Assembly: GCA_015847255.1 (NCBI GenBank)
Contig: JADLZK010011551.1
Span: 121,165 to 185,164, forward strand
From: Hyparrhenia diplandra
Lineage: Eukaryota; Streptophyta; Magnoliopsida; Poales; Poaceae
DNA length: 64,000 nt
Direction of reading: 5' to 3'
The translations under genes were made by a program, and so were the position numbers. The notes under the pieces were generated by a model. It made no database searches and was not told the DNA's origin. It saw only the letters and a list, made by a program, of their open reading frames with translations. Positions 42,557-54,436 of this stretch are shown here, piece after piece (position 1 is the first letter of the stretch; the number at the start of each line of letters is the position of its first letter).

Positions 42557-44973
42557 TCAAGCATCTGGGGGTGGTGGCAGGAAAGGACCAAGATAATACA
42601 TGAGAAGGAGAACATGTGTGACAAACTCACCACCGGTGCTTAGATGCTCGTAGTGGAAATCACCCCACAACGAGGCGCTGTGTAGTAGAGCATCTCCGCC
42701 CACACCTTGGCAATGAGTTCCCAACGCTCAGCTTCGTTCTTGATGTTGATGAGCTCTTGGGCCACTGCAACTGCACGGGGCAGCACAGGAGACGTTAGAG
42801 TCTGAGAGCTCCTCTTGAGTTTCTTCATATGCTCATCAGCATCAGCATCTTCAATGTCGGTTGGTTCTTCGTTCTTGATTTGAACTGTTGAATCTTCCTC
42901 TGCAACTGCACGGGGTAGCACAGGAGACGTTAGATTCTGCTGAGAGGTCCTCTTGAGTTTCTTCATATGCTCATCAGCAGCATTATCAACAATGTCGGTT
43001 GGTTCTTCATTCTCAATTTCAACTATTGAATCTTCCTCTGCAACTGCACGGGGTAGCACAGGAGACGTTAGAGTCTGCTGAGAGCTCCTCTTGAGTTTCT
43101 TCATATGCTCATCAGCAGCATTATCATCAATGTCGGTTGGTTCTTCATTCTCGACTTCAACTGTTGAATCTTTCTCTGATTCTCCGTGCCTGGTCTGGAT
43201 TTCACCCATCGAGCCTTCTTCTTGTTGCTCTTTAATTGCTTCAAAAAGCTTCATGACACGAGCATCATCCATGTTTCTTGGATCGTTAACCTTTGGAGGA
43301 TGGGATAGTAAAACTCTTAATTTCACTACAGGTTCTTCGATGTATGACCTGGGAGTTGGTAGTAAGCATCACGCCGCACTTGAAGACAAGATACATGATG
43401 TAGTGTGATAGCTGTGTGCTCATCTGCTTGTGCTTCTTCACTGCATGATGATCAGAATTAGTGCAGCCTCCATAGTGGTAGCATATGTCTGTTGTGATGT
43501 GCAAGATAAGCACGTTTGTCGGGAAGTCAGCCTCCAGAGTCTCCTCCAGTGATTTGAGATGATCGGCTGAATAGTGACCTTCATGTTGGTGGTGGTCCAT
43601 CCAGTTGTGAAATGCTAGCTGGCCACGGGTGCTGGCAATGCTCCATTCTTGTCTCGTACCTGAGCCTAACAACGTGTCCAGGATGAACTTTTCGATGGAT
43701 GTGTCATCCTTTGTAATGGGTTTCCTCTCTACATCGAAGTGAAGCCGTTCCAGTATCGGAAGCATGGCTGCATTATTGATGATGTTGTATTGTCCGATCT
43801 GTTGTGACCACCGTTTCATGCGGCATGCAACCACAGACGACTGAGTAGGCTTGGCTAGGCATTGATGGTAGAAGCTGAAGTGGGGAAAAATGAAGATGGC
43901 AGCGGAGGACACATCTAGGAGTATGGCTCCAACAAGCAGTGCGTAGGTCACCGTGATATCAACTGCGCTGCTAGCATCGAATTGGTCGGCTGCCAAGATT
44001 GCTAGGGATATTGAGGCGGCTATCGCGGTTGAAAGCAGGCATGCCAAGAAGAAGATGTTGCAGCAAAGTTTTCAGAATAGGATTGATGACGTGTATGTCA
44101 ATAGCTTCAGTGAGACCCAATAGCAAAGCATCTTTAGTGTACAATCGTCGGTAGCAATATTGCAGAACTTCTGCCAAATGCTCGTAGGCTCTGTAGCGGC
44201 TTTTGTTAGACAGAAACCCCTCGAGCAGCCCTGGTAGATCGTCAGCTATAGTGATGTTCTGCACGTTGTTCAGGGAAGGATCCGCTGAGATGACTTCTAT
44301 GACTGTATGGCGTCATGGAACAGTGCCAATGGAGGCTCTGCAGATGTACCTTTCTCCATCCTATCAAGTCTAGCCCTCATGTCTTGTTTGCCTTCCTACC
44401 TCGTCCCCCGCTCCTCCTTTAGTTTGCTCAACAAAAAAAGCTGGCTAAACAGCCTGTGTAACTTTGGGTCCGTAGAGAAGAGGCAAATGACACGCGCGGC
44501 GTACTTGAAACACCCACAGACGAACATGATCACCATGGCAGCCCTGAGCCGGGTGTCCGGCCAAGAAGCTTTGGCCACCACGTACCCAGCGACCCCTGCC
44601 TGGATAACCAGGTTCAGCAGGTGCCGTCCCCACAGCTCGTTGTCCTGCTTAGAGAAGGCCGTGATGGAGTCCTGCCCGCCCAGGTGGACGAGCAGGAACG
44701 GCGCCCAGAAGGCCATCAGCTGGTGGCCGGGGTCTCGCGTGCGGACCGCGAGGTGGCCCAGCACGAAGACGGCCACTGAGTCGGCCGACAGGTAGGCAAG
44801 CCAAAGGACGGTGCGCAGGAACCAGTTGGAGCTGCGCCTCCGCATCCCCGCGAAGAGGAAGAGGAACACTTGCAGGGAAAGGCTGAGGAGGATCAGCAAG
44901 TGGATCTCCCACTCGTTCCACAGCTCTTGGACGACAGGCACCAAGCTGAGAACGAGAGAGAGAGACAGAGCAT
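42557..44973 (-). pseudogene. DUF4220/DUF594 membrane protein, copy 2, disabled by several mutations
   Basis: Collinear with copy 1 but without the CACTA insertion. It starts near the ATG at 44973, where a CT-microsatellite expansion already shifts the frame before VPVVQELWNEWE. Hydrophobic segments FLFLFAGMR, LWLAYLSADSVAVFVLG and AAMVIMFVCGCFKY follow. A nonsense codon (TAG where copy 1 has TAC, in RGTRY) lies near 44396. A missing base near 44310 (in the AMTVIE-like stretch), an extra T near 44072 (ACTTTG versus ACTTG) and a missing base near 42664 shift the frame again. Family words RAYEHLAEVLQYCYRRLYT, TRQEWSIASTRGQLAFHNW and ERWELIAKVWAEMLYY remain readable in pieces. The original stop corresponds to 42557-42559. 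Confidence 0.87.
42769..43180. repeat. In-frame coding minisatellite: three units of 45-46 codons in DUF594 copy 2
   Basis: Units begin at 42769, 42904 and 43042 (AACTGCACGGGG/T...), 135 and 138 bases apart, both multiples of three. Each encodes NEEPTDI..DADEHMKKLKR.S then LTSPVLPRAVAEED-like sequence. Copy 1 of the gene has this segment once (near 24955-25090). The expansion lies in the acidic, low-complexity linker before the DUF594 signature. Confidence 0.9.
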
Positions 44974-45205
44974 CCAGTTCATCACCGCGTAATAATTAAT
45001 ACAGTAAGTTCCAAGTAATTAATTAAGCGCTAAACTAATTAAAGCACGCAACACTTGGACAAATTTATTCCTGTCGTTCTCTTACTGTGTATGTCTCAAC
45101 TTTAGTACTTTTTGTTGTGACATGTATTTCTAATTATTAAGATAGACCATCCTCACCGGATGCCGCGTTTCTTGTAAGATATGGCCATTATATCTTATAC
45201 TACCA

Positions 45206-45468
45206 CTCCCTCCATCCATAAAAAGATGCAACTATGGGTTATGTGTGACAGATAAAATAGTTCACGTTCAGCTAAGTTTCTAGTGGATAGTATTCATAGC
45301 TATGGCTCCACATTAATTTATTAAGAAAAATACATTTCATAATTAATTTAATGATATTTATTTGATATCATAAATATTTTTAGTTTTTCTTTATCTATTA
45401 TTGGTCAAACTTGATAAACTAAAATGTGATACTATGCTAGAATCGCATTCTTTCCTGGACAGAGGGAG
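45206..45468. mobile_element. Stowaway-like MITE, about 263 bp
   Basis: CTCCCTCCATCCATAAAAAG at the left and TCTTTCCTGGACAGAGGGAG followed by TA at the right are typical Stowaway terminal repeats. The interior is AT-rich and non-coding. The left TA is not directly adjacent (TACCA precedes), so the exact left base is uncertain. Confidence 0.7.
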
Positions 45469-46006
45469 TACTAATTAGAGAATCCAATTTTTTCACATTT
45501 TGTGAAAGTAATAAACCCTATATTACCAAAAATGGGTGATAAGAAATGATACAGATGGGTAATGTCATTGCAAACTACATTAGTGATCGGACACTAACTC
45601 CCCACATAATAGGTTCATTATTTCCAAGAGACACTTGTCTATACATGTGACTAGGCATTTAATCACATTTATCTTGTGTTTAATTTCATTTAACCATTTT
45701 TTTTTTTGGGTTATGTTGGCCATCTATATGTGCTTTGTGTTTAATTCAGTGATTAGCTAGGCCATTAACTATACGCAAACCGTCTGTTTGCCATTTACAT
45801 GCATGTAAACAACCAAGTTATTTATACACGTTTATTTACACACAAACATTACATAAAGGTGTGATAAAAATAGGTCAACTATGCATTGGGAGTAAATGGT
45901 AACTAAAGTCCATCACAACAGGACAAATATAAGAAAGTACTTTATATGAGTACTACGTTAGGATATGAGCAAAGATAATTTTGATTAGTGATGACCCAAA
46001 ACTATG

Positions 46007-46137
46007 GCTCTGATCGGCTGCCCGTTTTGCTGTGGCTGCATTTTTTTTTTTCCTATTCAAACCTGTAGCTACTTTTTTTTTTTTTTCTCCCTGCTGCTGC
46101 AGCAGCAGCGCTGTAATAAGCGCACCCGATCAGGCTC
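46007..46137. mobile_element. Small inverted-terminal-repeat element (hAT-MITE-like), about 131 bp
   Basis: GCTCTGATCGGCTGCCCG at the left faces CGCACCCGATCAGGCTC at the right, giving terminal repeats with a few mismatches, and CTGCTGCAGCAGCAG lies inside. No clear 8-base target duplication was found, so the class is tentative. Confidence 0.5.
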
Positions 46138-46651
46138 TTTATATATGAATTTCTACAGTTACTCTTGAAATTCTTGGCCCATGGAACAACACAAATTGAT
46201 GGATTAGTTGAAAGAACCAAGGGTGCAATTGTTTGTTGTCTGAAAAGGTTGATCCCACAATGATCAGAAAAGGTTGCAAGTGTTATGTCGTGACAAGGGA
46301 TATATATGATCAGAAAAGGTTTCAGATGGCGCTGAAGCCGCACTTGTGCATGATATTGTAATAGTGTTTGCTCCCCCACATTCATTCAATATTGATATAA
46401 GGACGAAGAATTTTCACTAAAAAGAAACATGCACCGATTTACATATACAAAAAATGAAAAGGAAGAAAGTAAGGTTGCATCTTGCTACCTCTGTTTATCC
46501 AGCGGATGGCTCCCGCCAGCTCCCGCGCCTTGCAGTAGTGTTGGCCTCATCATTTCAATCTCAGGTACAGGCAGCGGTACCACAGAAGGTGTTGCCTTGC
46601 AGTGGTGTATAAATACTACCCGGAAATGGAGTGATTGATAGGTTTGCTAAG

Positions 46652-47465
46652 ATACTTTGCCGGTGTTTGCTAAGATGCTTGCTTGGAGAGAGAGAATGTC
46701 TGTACATCTACGCTTCATGTAAAATTAATATCTTATTTCATTGGGGCCTCTATAAGTGATTTACATACCAATGCCAATAAAAACGATGTTAACTTACATA
46801 AATAGAACATCTAAGTTGTTGGTATAGGCAAATCACTATTACATTAATCTTATCCGGGCCAGGCGTTTTTTATTAACGGAGGCGGGCATTACAATGTCTC
46901 CGATCAAAGGTCACGGTCAACGCGGGCCTCTGTTAATCAATTAATGGAGATGGGCATGTTAAGGTGCCCGCCTTGGTTAATCGGGCGTCTTAAAATGCCC
47001 GCCTCCGTTAATATTCTCCAGAAAACTCAAAAACCCAAAAAAAAACTTGCAACTTTGGGGAGTCAAACCCACAACCTGGTGCTCAATACTTTGCCGGTGT
47101 TTGCTAAGATGCTTGCTTGGATAGAGAGAATGTCTGTACATCTACGCTTCATGTAAATTTAATATCTTACTTTGTGGGGCCTGTATATGTGATTTACATA
47201 CCAATGCCAATAACAATGATGTTAACTTACATAAATAGAACATCTAAGTTGTTGGTATAGGCAAATCACTATTACACTAATTTTATCCGAGGCGGGCGTT
47301 TTTGATTAACGGAGGTCGGCATTGCAACGTCTCTGATTAAAGGTCACGGATCGGGCGTCTTAAAATGCCCGCCTCCGTTAATATTCTCCAAAACCCAAAA
47401 AACCAAAAAAAAAACTTGCAACTCGGGGGAGTCAAACCCACAACCTAGTGCTCAATACAACTACA
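46652..47465. repeat. Tandem duplication (about 437 bp period) including a CACTA left end and its flank
   Basis: ACTTTGCCGGTGTTTGCTAAG occurs at 46652 and again at about 47089, and the sequence stays parallel through AGTTGTTGGTATAGGC, the CACTATTACA left terminus and the CCCGCCTCCGTTAATATTC block. The second copy lacks about 40 bases of the first around 46930-46980. The breakpoint falls inside the tRNA-like word GTGCTCAATAC. Confidence 0.85.
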
Positions 47466-48458
47466 TCTCTACCACTACACCCACACACTCATTAATATCT
47501 ATCTATATATAATATGCTATCTTTTTCATATCAATATTTGGTAATCTTATATTGGATATTTTGGCTACTAAATGAACTCAAATGAAAAAAACTATTAACT
47601 ACAAAAGTTTTAAAAGTTGTCAAATACTACAATTTAGTATAGGATGTATTTTCATCGGAGATAGTTTGCAAAATTCAAAAAATTGAGTCTCAAAACATGT
47701 GAATTTAAAACAAATATTTGAGACTCTAGATGACTTTAAATAAAAAAAACTAGTAAATATTAAACATTTAGCTCAGGTAAACCACTACAAATTTGGTATT
47801 AACTATGTGAACATTTGAGATCGTTTAATTCTAAATTTTAAATTTCAAAATTTATAACCTTCGAACATATATTTGGGACTCTAAACATCTTCAAATTAAA
47901 AATTTTTTTCAACTACAAAGTTATAGATTCTATAGAAAACTATAACTTTTTTATAGACCATGTCAACATCTGAGATCATTTGATAATTTTAAATTTAAAA
48001 TTTCAAAATCTGTGCGCTTACAATAATATTTTGGGACCTTAAAAGTTTCAATTCAAAAACTTTTCAACTATAAAGTTGTAGATCTCGTTGAGGTCTACAA
48101 TTTTGATATAAAGTCCGTCTTCATCCGAATCATATGAAAAAAATTATGAATTATTCTTTTGTGCAATCATCAACTGAGGTGGACATCTTAAGACACCGCC
48201 TCTGTTAATGAATTTACTGACACGGGGAAATAATCGATTAACCGAGGTGGTTGTGTTAAAGTGACCGTCTCGTTAATGCATTAATAGAGGCCGTTGCGTT
48301 AAGGCAACCGCCTCGGTTAATCAAGCATTAATCGAGGCGGCGTGTTAGGCTGCCGCCCCCGTTAATGACCCCGAGGCGGTTGCTAGGCTAGCTGCCCGGC
48401 CACCGAATAACGGAGGCGGGCTAGAATAACGTTAATTAAACACATATTTATAGTAGTG
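46834..48458. mobile_element. Non-autonomous CACTA element, about 1.6 kb, TSD AAT, with duplicated left end
   Basis: The left terminus CACTATTACATTAATC (46834; second copy at about 47267) and the right terminus, CACTACTATAAATATGTG on the complement (48458), are flanked by AAT (46831-46833 and 48459-48461). Subterminal GAGGCGGGC / GCCCGCCTCCGTTAAT motifs cluster at both ends. The middle (47510-48170) is AT-rich, with repeated CTACAA, TTCAAAA and TTTGGGAC words. There is no transposase. Confidence 0.85.
47415..47500 (-). repeat. tRNA-like A/B-box module in the 46834-48458 CACTA element
   Basis: On the minus strand GGGTGTAGTGGTAGAGATG is followed about 30 bases later by GTGGGTTTGACTCCCCC and then a run of nine T's. 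This is the same layout as the modules at 29278-29655 in another CACTA element. The first copy of the duplicated end (47027-47090) retains only the B-box half. Confidence 0.5.
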
Positions 48459-50429
48459 AATGTCTCTAATGATGAAACCTCATTACATATATATGCATTG
48501 ATACTTGAACCGCAAGCACTATTCATAGAGGCTAAAACACATATTTATATCATTGTAATAACTAGGAGTGTAATCTAGAACCTAGATTCTAAATTCTTAA
48601 TATAATAAACAAAAATACAGAGAGCAAGGTGGTCTCGGGTTCAACTTTACATGCATAGGATAAAACTTTTACTGTGCTTCAATAGGTGAGACAAAAAAAA
48701 AAAAAAAAAAAAACTGGGAAGCTAGCTTAAATCCAGATTGATTAGCGAAGTCACGCTGGGATAACAACAATAGTTGACATAGCCAAAATTAAAGGTTCAA
48801 CAAAAAATAAGTCGAACACACATAAAGGTGCAACACAAATGAAAATCTATAAATGTGGATGAAAAAACATATATATAGAATAATTGGTAATTGAAAACTT
48901 AAAGTATAAATGAAATAGTCAAATAGATAAAAATATTGTGTTATAAAATATGCAAATAAATAAGACAAAGCGAAGATAAGAAATTTGATTAGCTATGACT
49001 CTAAATTTGTACGGGGACTTCGAAAACCCATTTTTCTTAAAAATTTTTAGGCCGTGTAGGAGCATGGATTGATATAGATTAGTATGAACGCTCAAATCAT
49101 TATGTAAAAACAGAAAAAGCTCTCCAAAGATAGATAATGCATAGAAGTAATAGTGTTTTTGTCCCTTCGAGTTCATCCGTGAGATGTTTAATTTGTTTAG
49201 TGCCCCTAACTAATTAGATAAAGTGTAGCCTAGGCATTTGTTGATGTAACTTAGCTATAAGACAAGCTGAGGTGTACTATTCTCTAGTATAAAAAAATGT
49301 TGTTGTGTTGTTAACTTGTCACCGAGCTTATTTTTCGTACACACTTTGCCAGCTCAATTCAATACCTCACGGAGAACCCTTTAAACATCCAGTGGTTAAT
49401 ACATATTTTAATTCAAAGTCATTTGAGAACGCGTGGATGCGAAGTAATGCTGTCCACATGTGCGGACCAGACATAAAATTCTTTGCTTGCCGTCAGAGCA
49501 GGGCAAAGCAATAACCTCGATGATGCAGCCGCACCGCATCAAGACTCAAGAGCACCCAATGGCGCATATTCAGTATGGTCGATCGCTGTTACTGTTTTTT
49601 AGTATATAACTATATGTGGCCATTTCTTTTTAATTTGTTGGTACTGTATTTGGAAGTAGTTTGTTTCCTTTTTGATGTTCTTCCAACTCAATAAATTAAA
49701 AGACACCATATGCCACGAAGTCCAACCTGTGCTAAGACAAGCAAAGTGTGCAGCAGATGATTAATGTGCAGATTTTAGATACTTATTATTATTAAAAAAA
49801 AGCTGTCCGTTCATTTTGGTTAGTGCTGAGTCATGGAACCAGATTTGGTGTTATATTTTTCAAATATAATTTGTGCTGTGTTTATTATTACTGGAACCTG
49901 TGTGGAGAAATCAGATGAGCTTGGAGGAGCTCGTTTTTTTTTTTTTTTTTTTTTTTTTGTGCATTTAGAGACATCATTGAGGGGTGCATGCGTCTCTGAT
50001 AAGGATAGACACTAGTCAAGATGCAGATAGACAAAATTTATCCCCGTCTAATGTGCTTTGGCTATCCACTTCCACTTCTCCGATGACCACAATTAGAGAT
50101 GCAGATAGCAAAAAAAAATATGTTTCAAATTAAAGTAATCACGTTTCTGATGACCGTCACCAGAAACACAGATTTTTGACATCCCTAATTAATGAGGGTT
50201 TAGATGCTCTCTAATAAGCTGTTTCGACGTAGTGTATTTGTATCTTACATGCACATGTAGTAAACCACACCCATGTATTTGTGATCCGATGGACCCAAGG
50301 ATTTGTATTTGAGGGACAATTTTCTACCATCCTTACCTTCACAAGCCATTGTTACAAGAAATTTTGCCAAATTCACATCCGAGAACCACAAGAACATGAA
50401 AATCTACCAAAATGTCTATCTGGTTATGA
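48459..50429. other. AT-rich intergenic region, no supported gene
   Basis: Only short unrelated open frames occur. Homopolymer runs lie at 48691-48712 (A) and 49937-49960 (T). 49427-49505 is a diverged copy of 23219-23300, which places it as the far flank of the duplicated DUF594 cluster. Confidence 0.45.
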
Positions 50430-50583
50430 CCAAGGTTTTAAATATAGCCCACTATAGCAGTTTGAGACAGTTCAAGGCATCTGTATCCATGTACAATTTA
50501 GAGGCTATAGCCTCATTTAGCTTCGCTATTAGCCATTTGGGAGGCCATCCACTAAATGCCATAGCCGAAGATTTAAAATATTG
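50430..50583. mobile_element. Possible MITE with CCAA..TTTTAAAT terminal repeats
   Basis: CCAAGGTTTTAAATATAG (left) and the complement CCAATATTTTAAATCTTCG (right) form imperfect terminal repeats about 150 bases apart; CTATAGC/GCTATAG words lie inside. I could not find a target duplication. Confidence 0.4.
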
Positions 50584-50990
50584 GTTGTGACATTTGGCCA
50601 TGGAACCATAGCTAATGTGGACAGGACATGCAAAATGATTTCGTTGCCATCTTCTCCACCTTTTGATTCTTTCATCTTTCTTCCTAGAGGCCTTCTTCCA
50701 TGCCCACCTTCTCTAGTTGTTGCAAGATCCCGTAGTGATGCTTTGCTAAGGAGAATGATGAACCCTCTGCCTACCACTTCCTAGTGCATAACCACCACCA
50801 CTCTACACCCCATTGCCCCGTTGCCATGAGCACGAACACGTCCACATCATGTACCGAGTCCACCTTTCTCAAACTTGACAAAAATAAGCACCACCATATC
50901 CCTAGCACCAACCCACACCACAAGCTACTCACAAGGTTGAAGGATGAACAACATGCAAACCTGAAGGGACTGTACTTCCTTCGCCGTTGA
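50584..50990. other. No supported feature
   Basis: Short open frames here (His/Thr/Ser-rich) show no conserved motif. The segment may belong to the retrotransposon debris that follows. Confidence 0.3.
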
Positions 50991-53211
50991 GGAGAACTCT
51001 AGACAGTCAAAACAAGGCATGTCAATGAATCAAAAGTGTGATAGGTCATGTGGCACTCCTTTCAAAGGAGGCTAAATGGACCACGACACCTGAGAGCGGG
51101 GCTTGGGAATTAGGCACCCTAAGAACTAATGGCCTCTAAAAACCTACTTATCAAAACCTATCCAAGATACTATCTAGATACACACTAAAGGTTTTACTTA
51201 GTGTTGCTATCTCTAACATAAAAGAGTTTTGCACCCTAGGTTCGAATTCTGTTAACTAACCAAGCAGGGTAGACTAGGAAATATAAGCACACATTCAAAG
51301 AATGCAAGTAAGTGCTTAAAACATAAAAGTGATAGAGAATGCAAACTCCCGTGATGATGATTTTTTTCTTGAGATATCGAGAAGCTCATGCTCCCTCCTA
51401 GTCCTCATTGGAGCCCCTCACAAGGGCCAAACTTTTAGCCAGGGTAACTATGTGGATAGCCAACGGGCCTTCTCCAAGGGAGTCTCCATGTGGCCCTCCT
51501 AAATCGCTCCCCACTATATTCATTGCCGAGCTTCTAGCCAAAACATCATGGGCCCTCGTTCCTTGGTACAAGCTAGGTGGCCACTCCACATGTTGAAGGG
51601 TCTTGCAAGACTACAAGCTCCTTTTTCACAACACTTGGTGCACGCAAGCACCGATAACTTGAAGGAATGCAAACCTCACTAAAACCTAGTCTTAAATGAG
51701 AGCAAGCACTAATGCGGCCTCTAACTAGCTTAAGCACTATTGTTGGTAATTCTTAACGTCACTACTAAGAATGGAGTTAATCTCATTCCTAGCAATAGCA
51801 CCGAGAACCCACCACATTCCATAGCATCACCTTAATACTAGGTTGTCATCCTTAGCAGCAATGCTAGAAATGCATGGATGGTATTTGTGCATATGCCACT
51901 TGAATCCTTGAGAATATATAGATAGAGATATTCGCAAGCACATAGATAAAATACCCTTTGTAGCATTTCAGGGAGTAATCTTGGTATCGTTATTTATGTT
52001 TTACCTTTGGGAAGGGATGGCCTTAGGAAAATGATAACCACTTGCATGTTGTATATCACTCAGAGTGTTCCATAAGACAATACTAGCATGGTATAGGTAG
52101 AACAAAGAAATATTCCTAAGTCATTCTTAATCATATGTCAATGCATACTAAGATTAGTGCAATTACACCTAGCAATCATGGCAAGAGAGCTTATATCTAC
52201 GCATAGTGAACATTACTAAGGAAGATCAAGAACAGAGCAAATCTACCTTGGCAATAAGGCCCTACTGGCCCTATATTCGGGGAGTGGACTACAAAGGACT
52301 CAATGGGAGTATCACATCCGCGATCTACCACATGACCCAGAATATAGGGTGCAATCGCAGGTAAACAATGTATAAGCACCACGCTTACACGCTGTTGACC
52401 ACTCACCCAGTGTACATCTAAGTGAGCGCTATATGATTCTATGCTTGAATATAAAGACAATCTAACTATACTAAGTATATAATCAAAGTAAACGATGAAC
52501 AATATAATTGAGAACATAAATATTGAATAGAGCAAAGCCATATCAAAAGTAGCTAGCAAAATACTTACAGAAAGATATAAGATAGAAGCTGCAGAAGGCT
52601 TCTACCGCTGCACCTCTTGACGATCGGGAATTCAAGCTAAGCTTGCCTTCCTCTAGAACTAGCCTAGATAGCTATGCCCTAACTATGGTGGAACTTTGAG
52701 GATTGAGGATCTGATGACTTGATGACTTGATGAATGAATTGGTTACTGCAGCCTAGGGGGTAGGGGCTGACTTATATAGGGGGTAGTGATGAACCAGAGC
52801 CCTCGAATCAAACCGACCTTGAACAACGGTGGAGATGCAATCCTTAAGGCGGTGGAGAACCGACATAGCGACGAGGAGGCTAACAGGTGGGCCAGTGGGC
52901 CGCCCGGCCTATTGGTAGGGCCAGCTGGCCTGTCCCTGTGATAGGTGGGCCCCACCTTCGGTGCCTTGCTCTCTCGAGTCCTCTAGATCCTTCCTGCACT
53001 CATATCCTTTTGGAATATGCTTTCTATGCCGATGCCTTGGATATTCTTGTCTCTTTTCCTGTTTAATCCCTATAATGATACAGATTCACCAAAACTGTGG
53101 AACTCTATCAGTTTAACCCCTAAGTCTATGTTGATATTCATTTTATACCCTTTTCATGTTTCATTGACGGTTTAAAATGGTTGTTAACTACCATCAACAA
53201 CTATGCATAGC
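50991..53211 (-). mobile_element. Gypsy-like LTR sequence, minus orientation
   Basis: On the minus strand it begins TGTTGATGGTAGTTAAC (53211), the TG-start of an LTR; a similar start opens another LTR at 63964. The rest, including the GTGGACTACAAAGGACTC and CACCTTCGGTGCCTTG words, is non-coding and repetitive in character. The other end of the LTR, a primer-binding site and coding domains were not found, so it may be a truncated LTR. Confidence 0.5.
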
Positions 53212-54140
53212 ACTAATGCTAATCGCCTAATCTTTTCTTAAATAGTTTTGGTGGCTAGAGCACTAATGGATGAGCCTCAACTCACTAGAAACTTTCCTCA
53301 GCTCCAACTGACTTGAAATGGCCAAGTATGGGGTATATATAGCCCCAACACAACAAACTAGCAGTTGAGGTCGAACTGCACTTTTCCAGTGAGCATCGGA
53401 GATGTCCGGTGCACCACCAAAGGGTTCCTCTGCCACCATGTGTACAAGCCACTATAGCCAACAATTGATGCTTCATCTCTCTGGTGGTACCACACCCAGA
53501 GAGTTTTGGTGTGTTGCCTAGGGCTTCAAGTCTTCACTAGTCAAGAACATGTCTTTCAGTTCTCACCTTATGCATGCACTAGAGAGCTACAGTGCTCTAT
53601 GTCTTCTCCACCGCTCTCTATATGAAGCTCTGATGCTCACTAGAGGGTTCTGGAGCATTGTTTTGTAGCCTGCCTTGGACTATATTCACCGGATAGCTTT
53701 GGTGCCTACAAGAGATTTCTAGTACTCTGGTGCACACTCGACCCCGTTTCTTCACGTCTTTTCATTCGAGCTTCTTTTTTACTTGATGTCTTGAGCTTTT
53801 TTTTCTTTGAATCATGTCTTGAGTTTCTTGGTTGTCTTCTTGACTGTTGTTTTAGGATGTCGATCACTTGATTTCAACCATAGCCTCACACGAGTTCATC
53901 CTTGCATCCACAAGACTAAAACCTTGTATACTAGCAGACCATTGATATTTCTTATGCTCAAATGGATAATTTCTCAAGCGTATAGAATATGTCAGGACTG
54001 CCTCCTCTCGGGTCGGTAACCTAACTAGATAATCTTCCAGTGACTACCATTATTTAGATAAACCAACTCAATCAGTAATCCCGATTCACTACCCATATAG
54101 TGTACTAATGTCCGACCTTCATCTAGGATCATTACAGTGG
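53212..54140 (-). mobile_element. Sirevirus/Copia-like LTR fragment
   Basis: The minus strand has a TATA-like GGGCTATATATACCCC (about 53330-53345) and a TCCGGTGCACC-type word (53406-53420) like those in grass Sirevirus LTRs. No borders could be placed. There is no coding sequence. Confidence 0.4.
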
Positions 54141-54145
54141 AGATA

Positions 54146-54431
54146 TGTAACACCCCAGCCCGTTAGTAGCCTGTAGTAGTTGTGAAGTTGGCCCATGTGG
54201 CCAAAGTGGCACATGTGGAGTTGTGGTTGGTGGGTTTAGTACCGCCTTGGAAGATTAGGAGGGTGAGGGCCAGCTTATAATCCTTGTCGTTACAAACGTA
54301 CCACCTGCGGGTTATTAACCCTTTTACATGAAGTGGGGACAAAAGTGTAAATGAGGTGCGATGCGTATGTAGGCCTTGTTCCACATGCGGAGTTGGGCCA
54401 TGTAAGCATATTTTGGACACAGGGTGTTACA
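54146..54431. mobile_element. Solo LTR, 286 bp, TSD AGATA
   Basis: It starts TGTAACACCCCAG and ends CAGGGTGTTACA (TG...CA with a 10-base inverted terminal word) and is flanked by the 5-base direct repeat AGATA (54141-54145 and 54432-54436). No internal domain or second LTR is adjacent. Five-base duplications point to LTR-retrotransposon integration followed by LTR-LTR recombination rather than to a DNA MITE. Confidence 0.8.
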
Positions 54432-54436
54432 AGATA

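Noticed and set aside
54146..54431. MITE with TGTAACACCC terminal repeats
   Set aside because: The 5-base duplication and TG...CA ends fit a solo LTR better.
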